Shown here: piece by piece, positions 1 to 12,837 of the stretch
How positions within the stretch are numbered: position 1 is the first letter of the stretch
How the letters are laid out: each line of letters starts with the position of its first letter
Source: Congeria kusceri
Taxonomy: Eukaryota > Mollusca > Bivalvia > Myida > Dreissenidae
Reading direction: 5' to 3'
Length of the DNA: 64,000 bases
Assembly (NCBI GenBank): GCA_027627225.1
Contig: CM051029.1
Location: 15,157,159 to 15,221,158, forward strand
Position numbers and translations under genes: made by a program
Notes under the pieces: model-generated
The model's database searches: none
The model's input: the letters and a program-made list of their open reading frames with translations, nothing else
Told to the model about the DNA's origin: nothing

Positions 1-3000
1 AAGTCTAATATTTACTGCTTGCAAGATACACATTTTACAGAAGACATGTACAACGTCATCCATGCTGAATGGGATTGTGAACTTTTTTTAAGCTATGGTA
101 CATCACAATCTAGGGGTGCTGCAATTTTTATAGCAAAAAACTTTGAATATAAAGTTCATAATACTGTCACCGATGAAAATGGAAATTTTGTAGCGATTGA
201 CATAACCGTCACGGGAACACGGTTTACCATATTATGTATTTACGGTCCTAATTGTGACACTCCGTCTTTTTACACAAATATTTTTAAATTAATAGAGGAC
301 ATTGGAAATGACTCTTTAATAATGTGTGGAGATTTCAACCTGGTATTAAATACAGAACTTGACTATAGTAATTATAAAAATATCAATAATCCTAAGGCTC
401 GGAATATACTGTTGGAAAATATAAATAATTACAATCTCATTGATCCTTTCCGCGAAAAATATCCGTCTTTAAAGAGGTACACGTGGCGAAAATCTAATCC
501 ATTGCAACAAGCTAGACTTGATTTTTTTCTTATGTCTTCAAATATGTTTGCAAGTTTTGAGTTAACGTCAATACAACCTAGCCTACACTCTGATCACTCA
601 TTGATATTGTTAGAATTGGCACTTTCCAATTTTTCGCACGCATCAGGCTTATGGAAGCATAACAATTCACTTTTATATGACTTAAACTATGTAAATGAAA
701 TTAATCACAAGATTGATCAGATAAAAGAACAATATGCTGTTCCAGTGTATAATTTGGTACAATTAGGGACTATTCCTGATAGTGAATTACATCTCACAAT
801 AAGTGATCAACTCTTTATTGAAACTCTTCATATGGAGATAAGGGGGAAATCTATCTCTTATGGTTCATATAAAAAGAAATTAAACACCTTAAAAGAAAAA
901 GAATTATTGGAAAAAATGAATACTTTAGAACAAAACCTCTCACAGGAAAACATTGAGGACTTACAAAAGTTAAAACAAGAACTTGAAATAATACACGAGC
1001 ATAAGTTAAAGGGATATTTAACACGAGCAAAAACAAAATGGATTATAGAGGGTGAAAAGCCATCTCGCTATTTTTGTAATTTAGAAAAACAATGTGCTAC
1101 AAGCAAAACTATTTACCAACTGCAAGATGATGATGGGGTTGTTTTAACTAATCAAAAAGAGATTTTAAAGAAAACTGCATCATTTTATGAAAATCTTTAT
1201 TGTAAAAAAAGCGAATGTAATGATTCGGATTTTTTAAATTTTGTTCAAAATGTTAATTGTCCAAAACTAAGTGACAAGGAAGCACAATGTCTTGAAGGTA
1301 ATATTACATTATCTGAAGCATCCATTGTATTAAAATAAATGTCTAACAACAAAAGCCCAGGTAGTTCTGGATTTACTGCCGAATTTTATAAAATGTTCTG
1401 GAATAGAATTGGTACTTTTGTGGTAAGATCTCTTAATGAATCTTTTGCCCTGGGGAATTTATCCGTAACTCAAACACACGGAATCATTACATGTATCCCA
1501 AAAGGCGATAAATCAAGACTTATCATAACAAACTGGAGGCCAATTACTCTTCTAAATACCGTTTATAAAATAGGCTCAGGTGTTATTGCAAACAGAATGA
1601 AACATTGCATGAATAAACTTATACACAATGACCAAACTGGCTTTATCAAAGGACGCTATATTGGAGAAAATACTCGACTGATTTTTGATATTATGCACAT
1701 TACAGAAGAACAGGATATTCCTGGTCTGCTGCTACTAATTGACTTTGAGAAAGCATTCGATTCGTTATCTTGGTCCTTTGTGCAGAAAACACTTTCATTT
1801 TTTAACTTTGGACCTGACATTAAACGTTGGTTTGACATTCTTCATAAGGATGCAAAATCAGCTATAATTCAATGTGGCTACCTGTCTAATTTTTTTCCCA
1901 TTCAGCGTGGATGCCGCCAGGGTGACCCACTTTCCTGTTACATTGTTATTCTATGTGCTGAAGTACTATCTCTTAAAATTAGAAATAACACACATATAAA
2001 AGGTATTACTCTTAAAGAAGTAGAACATAAACTTACACAATTTGCAGATGATACAACTATTATATTGGATGGAACAGAACAATCCTTACATGAAACACTG
2101 CATACTTTAAGCAAATTGTCGGCCATTTCTGGATTGAGCGTTAATTTTGACAAAACCAAAGTAGTATGGATTGGGAAAAAAAAGTTCAGCTCAGAAAGCA
2201 TAAAAACAAAATGGAAACTCCAGTGGAACCAAGATGGTTTTCAAATGTTAGGTATACATTTTCATGTTGATTTACCAAAGATCATACAACTTAACTATAG
2301 TGACAGGCTTACCAAATTGGAGAATATACTTACAAGTTGGAAAAAAAGATTTTTGACACCTATTGGCAAAATAACTATAATAAAAACCCTTTTGATTTCT
2401 TTGTTCAACCACTTGTTTATATCACTTCCAAACCCACCACATTCTTTTATTAAACACTTAAATACCATTTTTACTAACTACATATGGAATGGGCAGAGTA
2501 GAATCAAATTATGCGTTTTAACCAACGAATACTGTGATGGTGGCTTAAAAATGATAAACATTGAAGCTTTTATCCAATCTTTGAAATTAACTTGGCTTAA
2601 ACGCGCTTAAAGCACAGCTGGGAAATGGCTGAGTATAGCAAATATATATGTTGATTTTAGCAAACTTTTCAATTGTGGAAATCATTATCCTAAAATATTA
2701 TCAAATATGAATACAAATCCCTTTTGGAAAGATGTTTTTCTCAGTCTGGTACATTTCCAAAAGCAATTGCCTTTTAATGCAAAAGATATTCTGCATCAGC
2801 CACTGTTTTATAATGAAAACCTTTCCATAGGAAATACAAGTATATTTTTCAAAGCCTGGTATAAGGCAGGCTTACACTATGTATGTGACCTATTTGATAA
2901 AAATGGAGACTTCTTAAACATGCATATAATCAATGGAAACTATAATCTTAAAATTGACTTCCTCTTGTATAACGGTATTAAAAAGGCTATCTTTGCAATG

Positions 3001-3600
3001 TTTAAGAAATTAAATGTTGAAGGAAATTACCAACAGTATGCAAACATACAAAGGCCTTTCATACCTCTTTCACACAGAACACTATTTATGCCTGTTTCCG
3101 GAGCAAAGCCAATGTATACAATATTAAATAAGACCGAAAAATGCTTACCAATAAAACAAAAATGGTCAGGTAAATTAAATATTGAAATTACTGACAATGT
3201 TTGGAAGGATATTTTTCGTGAACCATTTTCTATAACTAAAGATGTGAAAATGCAATGGTTTCAATACAGAATTATACACAGAATACTTGGAACAAATAGT
3301 CTACTTTTTGAAATGAATCTGAAAGATTCTCCCAAATGTACCTTTTGCAAAAGTTGTGAGGAAACGATTGCACATTTTTTCTGGGAATGTCCTATTTCAA
3401 AAATTATTATTGAAAACCTTTTCCCCAAACAGTTGTTTCCATTTTGTAACATATATATTTTTCTTCTGGGATATATAGAAAAGAATAGTGATGCTGTCAA
3501 CAATGCTTTTATTTATGCCAAGTTTTATCTGTATAAATGCAAGATGTCTTCAACACAACCAACGGTTGAAAATGGAAGACACTTTATGAAATCACAATAG
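1..3600 (+). pseudogene. Tx1/L1-like LINE ORF2 (endonuclease-RT), two in-frame stops
   Basis: One reading frame is open from base 1, so the element begins left of the window. It continues to 3600 apart from TAA stops at 1336-1338 and 2608-2610; the frame is the same before and after each. The N-terminal part is an APE-type endonuclease (LQDTH near base 20, CGDFN near 330, LDFF near 520, SDHS near 592). The reverse transcriptase follows (NNKSPGSSGFTAEFYK from 1345, GCRQGDP near 1910, catalytic FADD at 2041-2052). The C-terminal part has a CxxC...H...C zinc-binding motif (CTFCK...HFFWEC, about 3337-3390). This order and these motifs fit the Tx1/L1 group of non-LTR retrotransposons. Two point nonsense changes in an otherwise intact frame suggest a fairly young but inactive copy. 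Confidence 0.9.
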
Positions 3601-4156
3601 GACAGTCTTAAAGATGTAGCAATATATGAAAAGAAAGTTGACAGTTTACTTGCTTAGAAAGATATTTTGAATGTCAATGTATCACAGAACCACCTCTTTT
3701 TGCAGTTGACTGAAAACACTTCATAGCACTATCTAGAGTATTTACGTACGTTTTTTTCTCTATACATATACGTGCTTGTTTTGTAGAAACGCTTTCCATA
3801 AACAGTTCAACCTTACTCAATAATACATTTTCTATGTGTGTTACACGAATATAGCCCTGCATTTATCCACCATGCGTTCCTAAATACTAAAAAACCTCTA
3901 CAAACTACAAACTTTATCCAAACATATCATATGTCCAGTGCTCAATAGACCCAAGTCAAAGCAAGACCTGTTACCTTTCCCTTCCCCCCTTCCCACACTT
4001 ATTATTTGATTCTTTAATCCTATATTTTTTCTTCCTTGTGCATGTGTGCATCTCTAAAAAGCGTACTTTATTTACCTTATGATGTCTACTTTATGTGTGT
4101 GCACTTACATGAAATAAAGGTATAATTTTGAAAAAAAAAAAAAAAAAAAAAAAAAA
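3601..4156 (+). mobile_element. LINE 3' UTR, AATAAA and poly(A) tail
   Basis: Noncoding sequence follows the last LINE stop. An AATAAA lies at 4113-4118 and an uninterrupted A tract at 4131-4156, the expected 3' terminus of a retrotransposed transcript. The target-site duplication cannot be tested because the 5' end lies outside the window. Confidence 0.88.
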
Positions 4157-5763
4157 GTCATCGCGCACTTCAATACAAACTGTATAAACATTTGCAATAT
4201 CAAATGCAGTTATCTTACAAACGCGTTAAAACGGTATCTAACGTTTCCAATTGCAAAGATGAATGTTGTTTTACTATTTTGTAATAGAATATAGGAATAA
4301 TGAAACTCCAGAGACACCATCAGGAGAGAAATCCTTCTAACCATCCGCTGGTCCATTATTTGAGGCAAGTGACCAGTTGACTATACAATACAGAACAATA
4401 CATACAACACAACACACAACATAACAAATGATTAAAACAGGGGTCATCGCATTGCAGCGGTCAATTCAAAGATTTGGGGTTTAAAAAGGTTTAAAGGCAT
4501 GCCGAACCTCACATTTACACCAGAATTAATCACAAAAACACGCACTTCTAAATAAACTTAAACGTCATAGCATTGCAATTCAAATTAAATAGTAATAAAA
4601 TAGAATATTAATTCAATTGAATTACAATTTAATTACTCAGTTGTTTAATGTTCACCAGAGCAACATAATTGCAATTTTCTGAGGCAGGATGAAATGAAGT
4701 AAATACAATTGTCAGCTTAATCCCTTCTTGTTGACAAGATTTCAAGACCTAGCATCATATAATACAAATCACAGAGCATCGTCGTGCATCTTTGGGAAGA
4801 AGCCCGTTAAACGTGCTATACAAGGCCAGATTAGATAGATTGGTTGTATATGTTTAATATTTATAACTAATATAATTGAAATAGTAATTTAATATTCAAC
4901 TAAAACGATCATTACTACATGTACTTATGCAAATAGAAAATTTAAAAAGTGTTAATTTTCTACAAAAAGTGAATCAAGTACTACATTTAATATGTTGGTG
5001 TCCATGTGCCGTAGACTACTTACTTGCTAATCGGTTATAACGCGTTGTGGACAGGTTTTAAAGCTGATACTGTTTCAATTAAATCGATAAATATTTAAAG
5101 CTGTTTACCCAACGAGAATACATAATTATTTACAGTTATTTACAGTATATTTCGTATTTAATTTTATTTTCATCGTTACACTTAAATGGAAACATTTTAT
5201 AAACGGGTTTATTTCTAAAATGATTCGCCTGTAGAATATCACGCACTAGAGTATGTGTCAAAGTTTAACTGACACAACTCTTCTTTTGAAATACAAAAAC
5301 ATATACATGTTTGTGTTTGCACTTGTTTCGTATCACTAATACAATAGCATTGCCCAGTACAATTTAGCTTTTTAAATGTATTATAGTGTCCTCTATCAAA
5401 TTTAATTTGTCAACCTTATTTCCGAAGGAACACAAGACGAGTAATGGTTTCTGTGATTTGTATAAGTACTATACAGATTAAATATTTGAATGTTATCAGG
5501 CAATCACACATCAGATGCCAGATATTCTGTCACTCAATAATTATTAAACATATTGACGCCTTCACAATATTACAGTAACAATAAGCGTGTTGGAATTTTT
5601 GCATGAAAACAATAAAGTTAAAGTTAATTTATGTTATTTCGGAATTAAGTTTCTTTCAGCATTACACTGACTTCTACATCGTACTTGTTTATTTCAAACG
5701 TATAAAGTGTTAATAACGATTTTGTTTATTGTAACAAATTGATGACACTTTATATCTTTGTAG
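4157..5763. other. No gene recognised; AT-rich flank
   Basis: This is AT-rich DNA between the LINE tail and the first Ig exon of the decayed receptor. I see no further Ig exon here. The upstream exons of that receptor are absent or lie left of the LINE. Confidence 0.5.
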
Positions 5764-6068
5764 ATCGACCTGTTGTACCTACGATCACCTATAACATTCT
5801 ACCACACTTAGATAAAAGTTGGATTGCAACACTAAACGAAACTATAAGAGTTATAGTAATAAGTGCCGTTAAGTTGGTGTGCTCAGTAAACAGTATGCCG
5901 ACTTCCGTATATTCCTGGGGTCCTGGACACGAATGGAGTATTCGAGTAATTAATGTCACGCGCACAACGAACACGAACTACACATGCACGGAGAAGAATA
6001 CCATGGACACCACTTTAAAAAAAAGGTAACTGGTAGAAACTCTTCAACAGGATATCTTAATTTACTAT
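5764..6068 (+). pseudogene. Ig-domain exon a of decayed receptor (frameshifted)
   Basis: A TAG acceptor precedes and GTAAGT follows. The translation starts DRPVVPTITYNILPH and contains LVCSV, YSWGPGH and NYTC, an Ig sandwich with both cysteines. It is clearly paralogous to the exon at 63416-63721, which starts DSPVVPTITYSILQH. That exon is 306 nt; this one is 305 nt, and the frame is lost at the A-run near 6018-6024. The mismatch with an intact paralogue is the main evidence for decay. Confidence 0.82.
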
Positions 6069-6178
6069 GTAAGTATTAGAATCGACTATATAATTCATCC
6101 AACAATAAATTGAAGGGAAATAAAATAGAGCAGGCTAAACTTATTTATTTATAAATTGAAAGGTAATTTACTTTAGAG

Positions 6179-6471
6179 ATGGACCTGACAACATAATAGC
6201 CAAATACAACAACAACACACTGATTGACAAAGTTCTTAAATTCATTAAAGGCTGATCGTTCTCAATTTTATGTTTTGCCGGCAGTACTCCAGCTCCTAGT
6301 ATTTCAGGGTATGGCCATGGGGCTCAAGAAGGAAATATCCTGATCATTATTTGATGCAGCACTGACTTTAACAAAAATATAACATGCAGAGTAGTTAACA
6401 CCATGGTAGAAACTGTGGGACATAGCGTTAGCGAGACAGCGCACCTGACATTTAACCTTTTGATGTGCTAT
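6179..6471 (+). pseudogene. Ig-domain exon b of decayed receptor (two stops)
   Basis: It begins DGPDNIIAKYNNN and carries one cysteine in CFAGSTPAPS and a second in NITCRVVNT, like an Ig domain. It is paralogous to the exon starting at 63824. A TGA at 6253-6255 replaces the tryptophan of the paralogue's GWSF, and another TGA lies at 6352-6354. The frame after the second stop is again Ig-like, and the exon ends before GTAAAT. Confidence 0.8.
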
Positions 6472-6696
6472 GTAAATAATGTTAGCGAATATTGGGCATA
6501 TGTATACATGGATTTTTTTTTTCATATCACTCTTGATTTAGATTTTGAATATAAATATACTTTTTTTTTCTAGCGAGTGTATTACATTCCATAATTCAAA
6601 TCATCAACATGGTTTCCATAAATAATTGCATGTGTACTAATCCCTAAATATTAATTGCAATTAAACAATGAATGATACTTTTAATTGAATTTACAG

Positions 6697-6980
6697 ACGC
6701 GCCGGCTGTTCAACGTTTGCAGAATCGATGCGTTCTACTCAACACGTCTCTAACAGTTACATGAACCTTAACGGAGGCTGGCAATCCACCAGATCAACCT
6801 TTACATGGATAAGGAAGGACACGAGTACAGTGGTGGGTACAGGACAAACACTAACAATCAACAACATTGGATTGGCCGATGAAGGTGTATACCAATGTAA
6901 TGCATCAAACAGAATGCAGCCTATTGGAAACGAAGACGTGCACGGAATCAGTCAGTCGACATTCAATATAAATGTTGAAT
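6697..6980 (+). pseudogene. Ig-domain exon c of decayed receptor (stop plus frameshift)
   Basis: A TTACAG acceptor precedes and GTAAGT follows. The expected phase reads DAPAV...NTSLTVT and then meets a TGA where the first Ig cysteine should be. The good frame resumes near 6800 as STFTWIRKD, TLTINNIGLADEGVYQC and NASN, the hallmark tryptophan and DxGxYxC region of an I-set Ig domain. A stop and a change of frame both lie within the exon. Confidence 0.8.
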
Positions 6981-7495
6981 GTAAGTTAAATAACTATTGC
7001 GTTGATTTTTAAATGTGTTATGCCTATAACTTTAAAGAGCATATTTAAATTCAAAAATACATGTACAAAAACGCATTATATCGGCATCATACATGCTGTA
7101 TCTGAAGTTACTTAATTATCAACACAAACACGTATCTGAGTAAACCATTCCGGCGTTTGAAGAAATTGTCAGAAAATACGTTATAGAATGTGTGTTTATT
7201 GATTATATCGCAAATACGGGACACGATGCACACATAATTGTGATTTATGATGACTATTCGTCATTGCGTATTTTGTTCAAGCTTTTCAACGTTTGGAAAG
7301 TTAACGTATAATTGACCGAAGCGATATTAACCACATTAAAATATTAATTAATATTCCGTTATTTGTGCTATATTTTTCTTAATATATGTTGATGTGTATC
7401 ACACAATGTCTACTGTATTTAAAAAAAAAGTGTTAATTATGTGTATTGGTATATTAGTGTTTAAATATATATTTAACAAGAAAGTTTTCTCCCAG

Positions 7496-7789
7496 ACAGG
7501 GCATTTATACGGGCGTTCAGAGCAAATGAATCAAACACTACCATTATTGTTGACCAAGGCGAAACATTGGAGCTGGTATGTGATGCCGATGGTGACCCTC
7601 AACCTGATATGAGTATCGTCAATGCAACTAGTGGAAGTGAAACAAGCCTAGTTGAGACAGAAGCACAGAAAGCCTAAACTCACTTAAACCAAGCAAGAAG
7701 TAAATATAGTGCTGGAATATACAAATGCTTGGCTAAAAACAGTTATAATAAAGAACAACACAAACAGTTACTGGCTCTATTCATTAAAT
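7496..7789 (+). pseudogene. Ig-domain exon d of decayed receptor (one stop)
   Basis: The exon is 294 nt, phase 1-1, after TCCCAG and before GTACAT. It reads ETLELVCDADGDPQPD early and YSAGIYKCLAKN late, with both Ig cysteines. A single TAA at 7675-7677 interrupts the frame, which is otherwise continuous across the exon. Confidence 0.8.
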
Positions 7790-7888
7790 GTACATAATGA
7801 AGTATATCATTCCGTACTTTAGTACGAGTAAATACATTGCCTATCAATCTTTAAAAGTGCATAACTATACAAGCGCATTCTTGCATAG

Positions 7889-8210
7889 GTTCACCAAGAG
7901 CGTCGCCATTTTCCCCTCCAATGACCGAATTGTACAGAGCTCTTAACGACTCGGCTGCGTTTACTTTCGCGATAAAGGCCTATCCTGAACACACGTCTTC
8001 CGACTTCACTTGGTACAGGTTTGTAGATGATGAATGGAAAATTGTGCCCATTGACTCCAACCACTTGTTGATCAATATGTATATCTAATAACAACCTGCA
8101 GACACAACAGGTGATTGTCCGTGTGCAAGTTGAAGATTATACAGAATATATGGTGAACGTTACCAACACATTGGGTTCAACGACGGAAGTGTTAACGGTA
8201 CACGCACAAT
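7889..8210 (+). pseudogene. Ig-like exon e of decayed receptor (frameshift)
   Basis: It starts after GCATAG and ends before GTAGGT. The first part reads SPRASPFSPPMTELYR through DFTWYRFVDDEWK; the last part reads VIVRVQVEDYTEYMVNV and NTLGSTTEV in a different frame. The switch is near 8085, where two stops occur in the first frame. The length of 322 nt is not a multiple of three, unlike the intact phase 1-1 exons. Confidence 0.75.
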
Positions 8211-8376
8211 GTAGGTATATATAACAACGTTTACTATGTTTTTTTTTTGTAAATTATGTTGTAACACAACACATAGTTACACCTAACTAGAGAGTTTAAA
8301 CATTGAGTAAGGTATTAGATTCTCAATTATGATCGCGTTTGTATATACATAAGTTTTATTTATACATATATTAAAG

Positions 8377-8673
8377 CCAGACCATATATTCAGAAGGACT
8401 TGCTAATTGACCGAGTAGGAAAAACGGACATTGTTATTACATGGGTCCCTGGTTTTAATGGCGGCCAGGATCAGAACTACACTATTCGATACAAAGAAGC
8501 TGATAATGAAAGCCGGAGCTATATATACGTAGCAAGTACTGTTATAAACTATACCTGGACCATTGAGGGATTTAAACTTGCCACAATATACCAAATCAAA
8601 ATGCTTGCGGAAAACAAAATAGGCAAATCAGATTTGACACAGGAAATAACAGAAACTACTGTTGTGGATGCAG
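8377..8673 (+). pseudogene. Fibronectin type III exon of decayed receptor (open)
   Basis: The exon is 297 nt, phase 1-1, with no stop. It reads DIVITWVPGFNGGQDQNYTIRY early and IYQIKMLAENKIGKS late, which matches FN3 strand B (tryptophan), strand C (YxIRY) and the YxxxxxAxNxxGxS end. It sits directly before the transmembrane exon, the usual membrane-proximal place for FN3 in adhesion and immune-type receptors. It is open, but belongs to a gene broken upstream. Confidence 0.85.
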
Positions 8674-8794
8674 GTAATTTCAACTGGTGAAAACATTTAT
8701 ATCAACCGTAGTATGAAGATCGACAACTGAACACCTAATATGTGCAGTGATCTGTATTGAGTACCATAGTTCAAATGTATTTGTGTAATTACAG

Positions 8795-8899
8795 TTGACA
8801 ATGGCTTGGCTGCACCTGCTATTGGTGGTGCAATAAGTGCTGCAGGAGTTGGTATAATTGTCGTCGTCATAGTTGTGATATGGAGTTACAGAACACGAG
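8795..8899 (+). pseudogene. Transmembrane exon of decayed receptor
   Basis: The exon is 105 nt, phase 1-1, between ACAG and GTAAAT. It reads NGLAAPAIGGAISAAG followed by VGIIVVVIVVIW and then SYRTRG. This is one hydrophobic helix followed by basic residues, a type I stop-transfer segment. The next host exon is found about 9 kb downstream, past the LTR element. Confidence 0.85.
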
Positions 8900-9344
8900 G
8901 TAAATGTACGCTATTACACATTTATACAATAATCCAACACGTTTTATTGTTTAGTAATACGTATTACTTGTCTACAATAAAACATGTACAATAATATTTT
9001 CATTAACAAACGCAGTTCAGTATTTACTACGGCAGTCTATTTTTTGTTTTATTTACGTAGTCTAATGTACTTTTGATTTACGTGTACTTTTATTTTGTGC
9101 TTTTATTATTGCAAACATCTGATGGAAAGCAAATACTAACGAGAAGGGATGACTAATTAAGCATTTAGTTAAAATCATATAGTGGTCTGGTATGAAGTTT
9201 AGAAAAAGTTGCTTTTAGTTTACAAACAAATGTATATGTATGGGTGATTCATGTTTAATTTATTGAAGCAGATAATATTAGAAAAGAAGTTGTATGGACT
9301 GTCTGTGTCTATTTTGCATTATTTAGTTATTTTTAATTTGATAG
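8900..9344 (+). other. Intron of decayed receptor left of LTR insertion
   Basis: This starts with the GTAAAT donor after the transmembrane exon and runs to the left LTR. It is AT-rich and I see no coding sequence. Confidence 0.6.
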
Positions 9345-9888
9345 TGTACAAGGAGGTGATATAAAAACCACTCGTGGGTATAGTTATATACTTTATTATG
9401 TCGATGATTAATTCGTATGATCCAAATGATGGCCTGAAACAATAACAATTATTATAATACAACATATTACTACATAATAATAGTAATTGCAATGATTCAT
9501 TGAAATACATATTAATTAATTTAGGACAAGTATTAAATAAAAATATATCAACAATTCAAATCAATACAATATAATTTATGTAATAAAATAATATATATAC
9601 ACTCACCAGTGACGAACCCCTATAGTTTGAATATAAAACAAGTTATTCTTATTGGCAAATGGTAAATGCCATACAGAGACCTATCTTGAACAAAGTCAAA
9701 TAGTGAGTGCACTAAGATAGAAAATCTTTTACATCTATTGATCATAAACATCTCACTATAAAAGCATGGGGCAGACATTAGTTAAAAACAGTTCACCAAT
9801 CACTCACTCACACTGACACTTCTCACTCTCGAATATGATTAGTGGTCAGTAAAATAGCAATAGGATTAGTAGTGAATACCCTGTTACA
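9345..9888 (-). repeat. Left (3') LTR of Gypsy-type element
   Basis: It begins TGTACAAGG and ends CCCTGTTACA on the plus strand, so it has TGT...ACA ends. About 500 bp of it matches the right copy from 17417 closely. Because the coding region is on the minus strand, this is the 3' LTR. The purine-rich minus-strand tract opposite CTCCCTCTGTT at 9891-9901 fits a polypurine tract bordering it. No clear target-site duplication was found. Confidence 0.85.
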
Positions 9889-10350
9889 TACTCCCTCTGT
9901 TGGAGAAAATGGCTCCTGACATTTTATAATTAAAACACAAAACTTTAAAATGATCCATTCTAACTATATTACATCTTTAACTGAAGCAGCATATCAAACT
10001 ACTGAAGTACACTCTCCACCAGAGTGGTGACACAGTGTTTAAGGAGTATTGGAAATTCAATAGGTCATGACCTATATATAAATGGATCAGCTGTTTAATC
10101 AGCTGACTGCTGACCTAGATGTCAGTCAATGTAAACATAATTTATGCAACATATGTACATGCAAAATAATCAGAATAATTCAACACAGGCTGCTGAATTT
10201 AAAGCAGAGTAATGAAATAATTCAATTATTTAATTAAACCCACAAATTGCATTGTATAATACATATTAAAAAAATAAAATTTAAAATAGACTTCTGATCA
10301 TTAAAATGATTGTCCAAATATATTGAACAATACTGTTTAACAATACTGAG

Positions 10351-12100
10351 TTAAACATAATAAATATGCACTTCTTTTCTATATTCAGTATTGGCATGAA
10401 TAGGTAAAACCCACTCTCCAAAGCGGTCAAGTGGTTTACGGTTTCTTTGGGGTCTACCAACTGTTTCAGGTTGTAAGTTCGAGTCTTGTGAAGTCTCAGG
10501 AGTAGACTGAACATTTTCAACAGGATCTAACATATTTGAATATAAATTAGACTGATTTATGGACGGGGAAAGCTGCATTCCGGTAGTCAGCAGAACTGAA
10601 TCAGCTAATTCAGATGGTTCTGAAAGAACAGAAGTAGCCTGGTTAGCAGCTGGGGACATAGACACTGTCTGATTAATGGATGTAGAATCCATAACCTGTT
10701 GGGACTGCTCAACTGAGATAGAGGAACTATCAGTAGGATCCCTAGACAGAGAATGCTCTGGGGCTCGATATGGTGTTAAAGACTCATTCTGGACTCTATT
10801 GTGTCTGGCTGACCTGAAACCAATTCGAGGCTGTGGAATAATGTATGGCCCTGAAGAACTCTCACTATCTATGTCAGAGTTTTCTACAGGCCTAGGTTTT
10901 TGGGGTCTTTGGGACTTAGTTTTGGGACTGGTGGTTTGATTGTTCTGATGGGACAAGGGAATAGACATAATAGGAAGGAGTAGATTTCTGTGCAAAGTCC
11001 TGATAGGACCAATGCCATCTTCTCGCCTAATTTTGTATACTGGTATGTCAGGGTTTGGGATTTCCATGACTGTATACGGTTCTGATTCCCATCGGTCAGC
11101 CAACTTGTGCTTTCCGTCAAAATGAGTTTTTCTCACTAAAACTCTATCATTGACCTCTATACTGGTGGCATTAACCTTGCGATTGTAAAATGCCTGATTT
11201 CTCACACCTTGCTTCGCTGAGGCCTCAGCAGCTAGCATATGAGCCTGCTGCAAGCGATTTTGCAATTTGTGTATGTAACCAGTAGGGTCTGGATTTCCTT
11301 CATTCCCGGGGTCGGTACCCATGAACGTATCAAGGGCAAGTCTGGGATGCCAACCGAACATAAGCTAGTGGGGTGAATATCTTGTAGCGTCACTTTTAGT
11401 GGCGTTATAGACTTGCACCATGGGACCTACACAGGATTTCCAATCTTGTTTCTGGGCAGGATTTAGTGTCCCAAGCATTTTCAGAATTGTTTGATTGAAC
11501 CGTTCCGCAGGATAACCCATGGGGTGATAGGGAGTAGTTCGGGACTTTGAAACTCCAGCTATCTTGCAGAGTTCTTGGATCACCCGACTTTTAAAATTAC
11601 GTCCCTGATCACGGTGAAGGCGTTGTGGAAACGAGTAATATCTTATGAAGTTGTTATAAAGAGCTTTTGCTGTTGTATGGGCTGTCTGGTTATAACATGG
11701 GATAGCTTGTGCGTATCTAGTGAAATGATCAGTGATCACCAGCATGTGTTCGTAACCATATTTAGATTTCTCTAATGTAATGAAATCCATACACACAAGT
11801 TCCATTGGCTTAGTTGTTGTGATATTAACCAGACCAGCAATCTGTTGGAGGCGTTTCCTGAGAATGCACCTCGAACAGCCCTGTATATTTAGGACTATAT
11901 CTCGTTCTATGCGAGGCCAATAAAATCGCTGCCTGGCCGACCACAGTGACTTGTCTTTACCCTGGTGCCCAACGTCGTCATGAACACCTTTGAGGGCTTG
12001 TTCCCTGAATGCACTGGGTAAAATAAGTTGCTTAACAGCTTGACCATCTAAAGAAGTGGTTCGGTACAGCTGATTATCCTCAATAATGAGGCGTTTCCAT
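10351..12100 (-). pseudogene. Integrase region of LTR element, with in-frame stop
   Basis: On the minus strand the HHCC zinc-binding region comes first (GVHDDVGHQGKDKS, then GCSRCILRK, about 11860-12000). The DDE core follows (MDFITLEK, then HRDQGRNFKS, and the glutamate of IQELCK). A TAG at 11365-11367 interrupts a familiar SPH-LMFGWHPRLALD stretch. The part below 11361 carries the C-terminal region (VNDRVLVRK, KLADRWESEPYTV) and a long Ser/Thr/Gln-rich tail ending at 10351. Confidence 0.87.
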
Positions 12101-12837
12101 TATCTGAGTAGCAGCTGTACCTCAAGTGGTTTCTTACGGGGTGCCTCCTTCCTGGGGCGGGAACCGCTTCTTAAAAGGTCAAGTACTCTAGCCAGGTACT
12201 GATCCTGAGCATGGGCTTTACTCCAGTCGGTCCTCTGGGCAGGTTGCAATTGAGGTCTGGCCTCTTCTGAATAAAGATGACAGACACCAATAGCTACACC
12301 TTCTGCTAGTGGCATTTCTACTTCAGATGCCTGTTTAATGGCTTGGACCATATCTGAAGAGGTTTGTGGAATTCTGCTCAAGGAATCAGTATCCACATAA
12401 TGTTTCCCAGGTTTGTACTTGATGCTAAAATTGTATGCAGCCAGTGCTGCTAGCCAACGGTGGCCTGTCGCATCAAGCTTGGCTGTGGTGGTCACATATG
12501 CCAGTGGGTTGTTATCAGTTGTGACAACAAATTGGTTACAGAAAAGATAATCATGAAACTTTTCGGTAAGAGCCCACTTTAACGCTTAAAATTCTAGTTT
12601 ATGTGCTAGGTAGCGTTTCTCTGATGGCCTCAATCCACGACTAGCATATGCAATAACCTTTTCCACCCCATCCTGCTTTTGGTACATGACAGCACCAAGA
12701 CCATGGCCTGATGCATCTGTGTGCAGTATGAAGTTCTGGTTATACTGTGCACATGACAGTACTAGAGAGGACGTTAGTTTTTCCTTAATTGCCTGAAATG
12801 CTTGGTCTTTAGCTTCACCCCATGACCAAACAGTTGG
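12101..12837 (-). pseudogene. RNase H and connection region of LTR element
   Basis: The minus strand reads LHTDASGHGLGAVMYQK, VIAYASRGLRPSEKRY and VVTTDNNPLAYV, then HRWLAALAAYNFSIKYKPGK and DTDSLSR, the standard Gypsy RNase H pattern. A TAA at 12586-12588 follows HKLEF, and a TAA at 12838-12840 separates it from the RT part. Downstream the linker leads into integrase. Confidence 0.87.
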
